Below are positions 32,375 through 37,740 of a stretch of 37,740 nt of DNA, one piece after another. The stretch lies in assembly GCF_001672775.1 (NCBI RefSeq), contig NZ_LZKJ01000199.1, forward strand, positions 1 to 37,740. Reading direction: 5' to 3'. The DNA is from Mycobacterium kyorinense (lineage in GTDB: Bacteria; Actinomycetota; Actinomycetes; Mycobacteriales; Mycobacteriaceae). The first letter of the stretch is position 1, and each line of letters starts with the position of its first letter. Under the pieces are notes generated by a model that had not been told where the DNA came from, did not search any database, and saw only the letters and a program-made list of their open reading frames with translations. The translations under genes and the position numbers were made by a program.

Positions 32375-33152
32375 AGCGCGACAAAGCACGCGGCTTCGAC
32401 AAGGAGCCGGAGCGGTTGGTGAACGCCGCCGTCGACGTCGGCGCCATCATCGATTTCGCCTCCTCGTTCGGAACGAGTTGCGGCCGTAAACCTGGTCATA
32501 CCGCGACATCACGATGTTGTCGAAGTCGAGGTACACCGCGACGCGGTCCGCAGCGGGTTCCGTCATCGTCTGATTGCCCGGCTCCTCCTCATCGCGCTGC
32601 GCGCTCTGCATCGTCGCCGGGCGCGTCGACGCGGTCGAAGACATGTTCCGGTTGCCCGACCTCACTCACGTCGTCATCGTGGCGGGCGACTCCGACTACA
32701 TCGCGCTGGCACAGCGCTGTAAACGGCTGGGCCGCTATGTCGTCGGTATCGGGGTGGCCGGTTCCACCAGCCGGTCGCTCACCGCGGCCTGCGACGATTT
32801 TGTCAGCTACGACGCGCTGCCCGGTGTTTCCAGCACCGAGGACGCCGCACCCAAGAAGCGGGCTCGACGCGCGAAGGCCGAGGAAGCCGACGAGGAGCCG
32901 CCACCGCCCGACGCGCAGGCCGCGGCCACCGGCCTGCTGGCACGGGCGCTGCGGATCGGTCACGAGAAGGACGACGCGGAGTGGCTGCACAATTCGGCGG
33001 TCAAGGCGCAGATGAAGCGGATGGACCCGTCGTTCAGTGAAAAGTCACTGGGATTCCGCTCATTCAGTGACTTTCTGCGTTCGCGCACCGAATTGGTGGA
33101 GCTGGACGAGAGCAGCACGACGCGAATGGTCCGGCTGCGCGCCGATACCTAG
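32278..33152 (+). pseudogene. NYN-domain/LOTUS protein gene, disrupted by an inverted duplication
   Basis: Residues 1-64 (32278-32469) begin an NYN (PIN-like) RNase domain: VAVYLDFDNIVMSRYDQVYG, Asp14 and Asp16 being the expected acidic residues, then RLVNAAVDVGAIIDFASSF. Family sequence should continue to the ADIRL-type acid cluster, but 155 bp of inverted copy (32470-32624) stand there instead. The C-terminal part resumes at 32625 with VDAVEDMFRLPDLTH, AGDSDYIALA (a third acidic site) and a C-terminal LOTUS/OST-HTH-like domain (LLARALRIGHEKDDAEW to RSRTELVEL). The two parts are in different frames, so no full protein can be made from this sequence. NYN-LOTUS proteins are thought to act on RNA. 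The stop overlaps that of the convergent GNAT gene by 4 nt (CTAG). Real mutation and assembly error are both possible. Confidence 0.85.
32470..32624. repeat. Right arm of the inverted duplication
   Basis: Exact reverse complement of 32220-32374; spacer 32375-32469 (95 bp). It brings a second start region of the NYN gene on the minus strand and an inverted copy of the MIRU-like repeat (32576-32623). It takes the place of about 50 NYN codons. Confidence 0.95.
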
Positions 33153-33823
33153 CCGGTGTGGGCGTCGCGGGCGCCGGGTGCTCGGATGACCAGCGGCACC
33201 GCGGGGAAATAGGCGGCCATCTCCGGCCGCGACTTGCCCAGGGCGGCAGTGCCATACCCGCGATGACGGCACTCGGGATGGATCCAGATCCGGACGTGCA
33301 CCTCGTGGCCGATGAGCTCGCCGAACACCATGCCGACCTTCTGCGTTCCGTCGACCGCGACGAACCAGGCGGCATCCTCGGCGTCGATTCGGGCCAGCGC
33401 CGCGCGGATCTCGTCGTCGAGGCTGCCCGCCGGCCCACCCGACCCGTCGCCAGCGCCGCCGACCTCCTCGGTGCGTGCCGCGAAGATGTCGCGATCGGCC
33501 TCGCCGGAAAAGGGCCGCAAGGTCAGACTGTCGCCCGAGCTCGCCGGCCGCTCCTGCAGGGTAAAGCTGAGTTGGGTGTTTAGATCGTCGAGTTCGGCGG
33601 CGATCCGTTTCCGCGAGTCCTTGGTGAGTTGGTCGAACGACATGCCCATCACCGCCTCGCTGCCCCGGTGCGAAATGCCCAGCGAAGCGACGATCGCCTC
33701 GACCGCGGCGGGTCGGTCGTCCGCCTCCACGATCACGTCCAATACCTCGTGGCGGCGTTCCAGAGCGAGGAGCAAAGCGTCGGCGATTTCCCGACGGGCG
33801 GCGGCACGGTCGTGGTTGCTCAT
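33149..33823 (-). CDS. GNAT acetyltransferase with N-terminal GyrA-tail-like coiled segment
   Basis: A 224-residue protein. Residues 1-90 form a helical segment that resembles the coiled-coil tail of GyrA/ParC: ADALLLALERRHEVLDVIVE, then GSEAVMGMSFDQLTKDSRKR and IAAELDDLNTQL. Residues ~100-220 are a GNAT domain: SLTLRPFSGEADRDIFAARTEE, VGMVFGELIGHEVHVRIWIH and PECRHRGYGTAALGKSR, the acetyl-CoA pyrophosphate loop being RHRGYGTA. ATG 33823 has TACGCT 6 nt upstream and no Shine-Dalgarno. Substrate unknown. It is convergent with the disrupted NYN gene (CTAG overlap) and lies downstream of pepE. Confidence 0.85.
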   Translation of the reverse strand: MSNHDRAAARREIADALLLALERRHEVLDVIVEADDRPAAVEAIVASLGISHRGSEAVMGMSFDQLTKDSRKRIAAELDDLNTQLSFTLQERPASSGDSLTLRPFSGEADRDIFAARTEEVGGAGDGSGGPAGSLDDEIRAALARIDAEDAAWFVAVDGTQKVGMVFGELIGHEVHVRIWIHPECRHRGYGTAALGKSRPEMAAYFPAVPLVIRAPGARDAHTG

Positions 33824-33829
33824 CGCCCG

Positions 33830-33835
33830 AGCGTA
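33830..33835 (-). promoter_or_regulatory. -10 element for a leaderless GNAT transcript
   Basis: TACGCT (TANNNT) ends 6 nt before ATG 33823. Confidence 0.4.
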
Positions 33836-33851
33836 GTCGCTGCGCCCGGAG

Positions 33852-34976
33852 TCAGTCGATCGGAACGACGATCAGTTCGTGCGGTTGCTGGTTCACTGGC
33901 TCGGCGCCGTCCTCGGTCACGACCACGATGTCCTCGATACGGGCCCCCCACTGGCCCGGAAAGTAGATGCCCGGCTCGACAGAAAACGCCATGCCTGCTG
34001 TCAGCGGCACATCGTTGCCCGCGACGATGTAGGGCTCCTCATGCACGGACAGCCCGATACCGTGTCCGGTGCGGTGCACGAAGTACTCGCCGAGCCCGGC
34101 CTCTCTCAGCACGTCGCGGGCGGCAGCGTCCACCTGTTGGGCGGTCATACCCGGGCGCACCGCATCCACCGCCGTGCGTTGGGCGCGCTGCAGGACTGAA
34201 TACCGTTGCGCTACTTCAGTGCTCGGCTCGCCGATGCTGTAGGTCCGCGTCGAGTCGGAGTGATATCCAGGCTCATAGGAGCCCCCGATGTCGACGACGA
34301 CGATGTCCCCGACCTGAAGTTCGCGATGGGAGCATTCGTGGTGTGGGTCGGCGCCGTGCGGGCCGGAGCCGACGATGATGAACGCCACGTCCGAATGACC
34401 CTCGGCGACAATGGCTTCGGCGATATCCGCTGCGACGTCGGCCTCGGTGCGGCCTGGCACCAGAAATTCCGGCACTCGGGCGTGCACCCGATCAATCGCT
34501 GCACCGGCCTTGCGCAACGCGTCGATCTCGGCGGCATCCTTGACCATCCGCAGTTGGCGCAGCACCCCGGTGGCCAACACCGGCAGTACGCCGAGAACGT
34601 CGGCCAGCGGCAACAGATGCAGCGCCGGCATGGCATCGGTGACTGCCGTCGCCACCGGGGCGCCGCCGAGTGCCGCGGCGACCAGCTGATACGGGTTGTC
34701 GCCGTCGACCCAATCGACCACCACCAAGCCCAGATCCGCGGCAGCCGACTCTTTGAGCGCCGCCAACTCCAGCCGCGGCACCACCACGGTGGGGTCACCG
34801 GAGACCGGCACCACCAGGGCCGTGAGCCGTTCGAACGTCTGTGCGCGCGAACCGATCAGATACCGCAGGTCGTAGCCGGGGGTGATCACCAATCCCGCCA
34901 ACCCCGCGTCGGCGGTCGCAGCGGCCGCTGCGGCAAGACGGCGGGCATACACGTCGGTGTCGAATCGGGGGTTCAC
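33852..34976 (-). CDS. pepE: Xaa-Pro dipeptidase/aminopeptidase PepE
   Basis: A cytosolic M24-family metallopeptidase of 374 residues (H37Rv PepE 375). The creatinase-type N-terminal domain is followed by the pita-bread catalytic domain with all five metal ligands visible: Asp in VVDIGGSYEPGY, Asp in HSDSTRTYS, His in HRTGHGIGLSVHEEPY, Glu in FSVEPGIYFPG and Glu in ARIEDIVVV. The frame is open to 35054, but GTG 34976 gives the family N-terminus (RFDTDVYARRLAAAA) and has TAACCT 7 nt upstream. It is divergent from the exonuclease gene. Confidence 0.95.
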   Translation of the reverse strand: MNPRFDTDVYARRLAAAAAATADAGLAGLVITPGYDLRYLIGSRAQTFERLTALVVPVSGDPTVVVPRLELAALKESAAADLGLVVVDWVDGDNPYQLVAAALGGAPVATAVTDAMPALHLLPLADVLGVLPVLATGVLRQLRMVKDAAEIDALRKAGAAIDRVHARVPEFLVPGRTEADVAADIAEAIVAEGHSDVAFIIVGSGPHGADPHHECSHRELQVGDIVVVDIGGSYEPGYHSDSTRTYSIGEPSTEVAQRYSVLQRAQRTAVDAVRPGMTAQQVDAAARDVLREAGLGEYFVHRTGHGIGLSVHEEPYIVAGNDVPLTAGMAFSVEPGIYFPGQWGARIEDIVVVTEDGAEPVNQQPHELIVVPID

Positions 34977-34983
34977 CTCAGCA

Positions 34984-34989
34984 AGGTTA
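34984..34989 (-). promoter_or_regulatory. -10 element for a leaderless pepE transcript
   Basis: TAACCT (TANNNT) ends 7 nt before GTG 34976; no Shine-Dalgarno is present. Confidence 0.5.
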
Positions 34990-35086
34990 GCGACCACCCA
35001 CCCCGGGCCGAACGTCGAGTTGTCGGGGCGATTTCGGGCAACGGACGACGACAAGTCGACGCTCGCCGCCGTGAGACGATGGCGGC

Positions 35087-36043
35087 ATGCCTGCGCCCCT
35101 ACTGCTGCTCGACGGTGCCAGCATGTGGTTCCGCTCCTACTTCGGGGTGCCGTCGTCGATCACGGCGCCCGACGGCCGGCCGGTGAACGCGGTCCGCGGC
35201 TTCCTGGACTCGATGGCACTGGTGATCACCAAGCAGCGGCCCGGCCGGTTGGTGGTCTGCCTGGATCTGGACTGGCGCCCGCAGTTTCGGGTCGACGCCA
35301 TCCCGTCGTACAAGGCGCACCGCGTCGAGCAGGAAAACCCGGACGGCCAGCCGGATGTCGAGGAAGTGCCCGACGAGTTGTCGCCGCAGGTGGAGATGAT
35401 CGAGGCGATCCTGGATGCGTTCGGCATCGCCGCCGGCGGCGCGGAAGGCTTCGAGGCCGACGACGTGATCGGCACGCTGGCCGCCGCCGAACGCCGCGAC
35501 CCCGTCGTCGTCGTCAGCGGGGACCGCGACCTGCTCCAGGTGGTCGGCGACGATCCCGTCCCGGTTCGGGTGCTCTACCTGGGCCGCGGGTTGACCAACG
35601 CGACGCTGATGGGCCCGGCCGAAGTGGCCGACCGCTACGGCGTGCCCGCCGACCGGGCCGGCGCCGGCTATGCCGAGCTGGCGCTGCTGCGCGGCGACCC
35701 GTCCGACGGCCTGCCCGGTGTCCCCGGTATCGGCGAGAAGACCGCGGCGACGCTGCTGGCCCAGCATGGGTCGCTGGCGGGCATCCTGGCTGCCGTCGAC
35801 GACCCGAAATCGTCGCTGTCCAAAGGTCTTCGGCGGAAACTGCAGGAGGCCGCCGACTACGTCGAAGCCGCCGGTCCGGTGGTGCGGGTGGCCACCGACG
35901 CGCCGGTCACGCTGTCGACGCCCAGCGATGCGCTGCCGTTGGCGGCCGCCGATCCCAAGGCCGTCGCGGAACTGGCACACCGGTTCGGTGTCGGCTCGTC
36001 GATCGCCCGGTTGCAGAAAGCGCTGGACTCGCTACCCGGTTGA
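35087..36043 (+). CDS. 5'-3' exonuclease / flap endonuclease (Rv2090-like, FenA-type)
   Basis: A stand-alone homologue of the N-terminal nuclease domain of DNA polymerase I, 318 residues. It likely removes 5' flaps or RNA primers. Metal-binding acidic motifs are seen in LLLDGASMWFRSYFG, EGFEADDVIGTLA and VVVSGDRDLLQVVG. The helix-hairpin-helix-like turn is GVPGIGEKTAATLL. The Mycolicibacterium smegmatis homologue is known as FenA (from memory). ATG 35087 lies 110 bp from the divergent pepE start. It ends 6 bp before the convergent membrane protein gene. It is shorter than the ~390 residues annotated for H37Rv Rv2090; the start there may be set further upstream. Confidence 0.93.
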   Translation: MPAPLLLLDGASMWFRSYFGVPSSITAPDGRPVNAVRGFLDSMALVITKQRPGRLVVCLDLDWRPQFRVDAIPSYKAHRVEQENPDGQPDVEEVPDELSPQVEMIEAILDAFGIAAGGAEGFEADDVIGTLAAAERRDPVVVVSGDRDLLQVVGDDPVPVRVLYLGRGLTNATLMGPAEVADRYGVPADRAGAGYAELALLRGDPSDGLPGVPGIGEKTAATLLAQHGSLAGILAAVDDPKSSLSKGLRRKLQEAADYVEAAGPVVRVATDAPVTLSTPSDALPLAAADPKAVAELAHRFGVGSSIARLQKALDSLPG

Positions 36044-36049
36044 CGGGGC

Positions 36050-36829
36050 TTATTTGGGCCGGCCGACCTCGTAGGTGCCCTTGTTGTCCTGGAAAGTCAC
36101 GGTCACCTGCCGTTTGGAGCCGTCGATGCTGACATTGCAGTCGAAGGTTCCGCCCTTCTTGACGACCGGGTTCTGACCGTCGTTGCACTTGACGTCTTTG
36201 ACGTTCTTGGCGCCGTAACCGTTGGTCTCGTCGGAAAGAATCTGCTGCACACCCGTCTGCGCCTTGTTGATGTCCAGCTTGGTGGTCACGAAAAACCCGG
36301 GCGCCCAGAAGCCCAGCACGAGGATCACCGCGACGACAACGGCGGCGAACACCCCGATGACCGTGCCGATCACTGCGCGCGAACGCTTCGAAGCCGGCGG
36401 ACCGTATTGGCCCGGTTGGGGCGGGTATTGGCCGTATTGGCCGGGCGGATACTGGCCGTACTGCCCTGGCTGCCCGTATTGGGTGGGCTGGCCGTACTGG
36501 CCCGGTTGGCCGTACTGACCCGGCTGCGCGCTGTACTGCTCGCTTTGTGCGCCATATTGCTCGGTCTGCGGGTAGGCCGGTGGTTGCGCATACGGCTGAG
36601 ACGGCGGATAGAACTGGCCGGGCTGCTGGTACTGCGGATACTCGGTGGGCGTGTATGCCGGTGCCTGCCAAGTCTGCTGCTCGGCGGGCGGCTGCTGCCA
36701 ACTCTGCTGCTCGGCGCCGGACGACTGCTGCCAGGGCGAAGCCTGCGCGGTCTGATCGGTGGATTGCTGATCCTCGCCCTGCGGCGGCTGCCACGGCTGC
36801 GTCGGGTCGGATCCCTGCGGTCCACTCAT
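36050..36829 (-). CDS. Gln/Pro/Tyr/Gly-rich membrane protein with DUF4333-like domain (Rv2091c-like)
   Basis: A 259-residue single-pass membrane protein. Residues 1-145 are low complexity: Trp/Gln/Pro-rich, then tandem QYGQPG-type repeats. A basic stretch (SKRSR) and one membrane helix (VIGTVIGVFAAVVVAVILVL, about residues 152-172) follow. The extracytoplasmic domain has two cysteines (VKCNDG and FDCNVS) that could form a disulfide, and ends TVTFQDNKGTYEVGRPK. The domain resembles the mycobacterial DUF4333/secreted small-domain family. ATG 36829 has only a weak upstream purine run. Function unknown; such proteins often sit in the cell envelope. Confidence 0.88.
   Translation of the reverse strand: MSGPQGSDPTQPWQPPQGEDQQSTDQTAQASPWQQSSGAEQQSWQQPPAEQQTWQAPAYTPTEYPQYQQPGQFYPPSQPYAQPPAYPQTEQYGAQSEQYSAQPGQYGQPGQYGQPTQYGQPGQYGQYPPGQYGQYPPQPGQYGPPASKRSRAVIGTVIGVFAAVVVAVILVLGFWAPGFFVTTKLDINKAQTGVQQILSDETNGYGAKNVKDVKCNDGQNPVVKKGGTFDCNVSIDGSKRQVTVTFQDNKGTYEVGRPK
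36407..36545. repeat. Tandem coding repeat (QYGQPG-type)
   Basis: Degenerate short units of about 12-24 bp encode repeated Gln-Tyr-Gly-Gln-Pro-Gly within the membrane protein gene. Copy number is likely to vary between strains. Confidence 0.6.
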
Positions 36830-36888
36830 CGTGTTCTCGGTCCTCTCAGTACTGGCACTGCCGTATGTAACCGTAGCCGGAGCTCAGC

Positions 36889-37740
36889 CTACCCCGCGTC
36901 AACTGCGACGACGCCGCGCCGAACGGCGTCGATCGCGCGTTTCGCGGTGACCCGCAGGTCCGGTTGCGGCGCGGCGTTGCGCACCTGGTCCAACAGGTCG
37001 AGTACCTGCCGGCACCAGCGCACGAAGTCCCCGGCCGACAATGCCGAACCACCGCCTTCGCTGTCGGCGGCGGCCAAGGCCGAGGCCAGGTCGCCGCTGC
37101 TGGCCCAGCGATAGATTGCGGCGACAAACCCGTCGTCGGGCTCGCGACTCGGTGTGATGTGATGCCGCTGCTCGTCGGCACGCAACTCCGCCGCGAGCCG
37201 TCGGGTCCGGTGCAGCGCCTGGCGCAGCTGCGCGGGCAGCGCTTCCGCGCGCTGTAGCGGCGGCCCGGGACCGTCGGAGCCGCGGGTCTCGTAGAGCACC
37301 GTCGAGAGCACTGCGGACAGTTCGGCTGGCTGCAGGCCGGCCCACGCCCCGGTGCGCAGGCATTCGGCCACCAACAGGTCGCTTTCGCTGTAGATCCGGG
37401 CCAACAGCCGACCGTCGTCGGTGACCTGGGGATCGTCGCCGTCGCCGGCGGTGTCATGGCGCCGCTCCTCCTCATCGCTGCGCTCTGCATCGTCGCCGGC
37501 GCGGATAAACCCGCGTTCGGTGAGCAACCCGACGATGCGGTCGAAGGTGCGGGCCAACGAGTTGGTGGCCGCGGCCACCTTCTTCTGCAGCTGCGCGTTG
37601 TCGCGTTCGATCCGCAGATAACGCTCGGCGACCCGCATCTGGATTTCGCGGTCGGAGAGGCGATGGGCGGGATGACGGCGTAACTGCTCGCGCAGCGAGG
37701 CCAGCTCGGGGTCCACGTCGGGGCCATCAGCTGTTGGCCG
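36889..37740 (-). CDS. helY: ATP-dependent helicase HelY, C-terminal part (runs off right edge)
   Basis: The last ~283 residues of a Ski2-like helicase (H37Rv HelY, Rv2092c, just above Rv2091c). The helicase core is outside the window. Visible are the C-terminal helical region LRRHPAHRLSDREIQMRVAE, a DSHCT-like domain with VTDDGRLLARIYSESDLLVA, then DFVRWCRQVLDLLDQVRNAA, and the end AIDAVRRGVVAVDAG. The frame is open to the edge, and the codons before the internal GTG at 37716 continue it. An in-frame repeat insertion (37458-37504) encodes RAGDDAERSDEEER between the ERGFI and VTDDGR segments. Confidence 0.92.
   Translation of the reverse strand, partial: RPTADGPDVDPELASLREQLRRHPAHRLSDREIQMRVAERYLRIERDNAQLQKKVAAATNSLARTFDRIVGLLTERGFIRAGDDAERSDEEERRHDTAGDGDDPQVTDDGRLLARIYSESDLLVAECLRTGAWAGLQPAELSAVLSTVLYETRGSDGPGPPLQRAEALPAQLRQALHRTRRLAAELRADEQRHHITPSREPDDGFVAAIYRWASSGDLASALAAADSEGGGSALSAGDFVRWCRQVLDLLDQVRNAAPQPDLRVTAKRAIDAVRRGVVAVDAG
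37458..37504. repeat. MIRU-like dispersed repeat, copy 3 (in frame inside helY)
   Basis: A 47-bp unit, nearly identical to 30979-31025 and in the same orientation. It lies in a linker of the HelY C-terminal region and adds an Asp/Glu/Arg-rich stretch without breaking the frame. Confidence 0.8.

Noticed and set aside
32375..32469. Invertible DNA switch flanked by the 155-bp arms
   Set aside because: No recombinase lies nearby, and flipping the 95-bp spacer would not restore the NYN frame, so phase variation is not supported.
1..37740. CRISPR array, tRNA/rRNA genes, insertion sequences, prophage
   Set aside because: No regularly spaced repeats, structural RNA genes, transposase or phage structural proteins were found.

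Overview
The window reads as high-GC chromosomal DNA of a mycobacterium, probably slow-growing. From memory of the M. tuberculosis H37Rv map, its backbone follows Rv2048c-Rv2054, Rv2061c-Rv2066, Rv2070c-Rv2074 and Rv2089c-Rv2092c. It also carries a REP13E12/DUF222 HNH gene and short dispersed mycobacterial repeats. No tRNA, rRNA, CRISPR array, IS transposase or phage module was seen. Species cannot be fixed from the sequence alone.

Layout. (1) 1-7.9 kb is cell-envelope and transcription core: the 5' end of a pks12-type polyketide synthase, a small zinc-ribbon-like protein, rbpA, and the leftward operon fxsA - amidohydrolase - lnt - ppm1. Lnt and Ppm1 are separate genes here. A dienelactone hydrolase and an F420/PPOX-type protein follow. 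The alternative ribosomal protein cluster that H37Rv carries between these last two is absent. (2) 8.0-30.98 kb holds the late aerobic cobalamin (corrin ring) genes: cobN, then cobG-cobH-cobIJ (rightward), then cobL-cobM-cobK (leftward, overlapping). Two accessory blocks interrupt them. Between cobN and cobG lie an SDR, a small hypothetical protein, a PAS/LuxR regulator, a Baeyer-Villiger-type monooxygenase, a SnoaL-like protein, the 13E12 HNH gene, a large LuxR (LAL) ATPase regulator and a 38-residue membrane peptide. Between cobIJ and cobK lie a second LAL regulator and a divergent FAD monooxygenase. (3) 31.0-37.7 kb holds an SDR, an Rv2074-type F420 protein, a NYN-LOTUS nuclease-like gene disrupted by an inverted duplication, a GNAT protein with a GyrA-like tail, pepE, a 5'-3' exonuclease, a Gln/Pro/Tyr-rich membrane protein and the 3' end of helY.

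How the genes work together. The cob genes encode precorrin-3B synthase, four SAM methyltransferase activities on three polypeptides, precorrin-6A reductase, precorrin-8X methylmutase and the large cobaltochelatase subunit, so they cover most steps from precorrin-2 to cobalt insertion. FxsA, the amidohydrolase, Lnt and Ppm1 form a compact envelope operon. It and rbpA each have an ECF-sigma-like promoter (GGAAC then GTT), suggesting shared stress control.

Most notable observations. A perfect 155-bp inverted duplication with a 95-bp spacer breaks the NYN gene. A short MIRU-like repeat supplies the ribosome-binding site of cobL, lies in frame inside helY and forms the tail of the Rv2074-like gene. 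A second palindromic repeat is found whole upstream of the F420/PPOX gene and as a half copy forming the C-terminus of Ppm1. A LexA-like box sits on the start codon of the 13E12 gene. Several genes have a TANNNT hexamer 6-7 nt before the start codon, which is the signature of leaderless transcripts.
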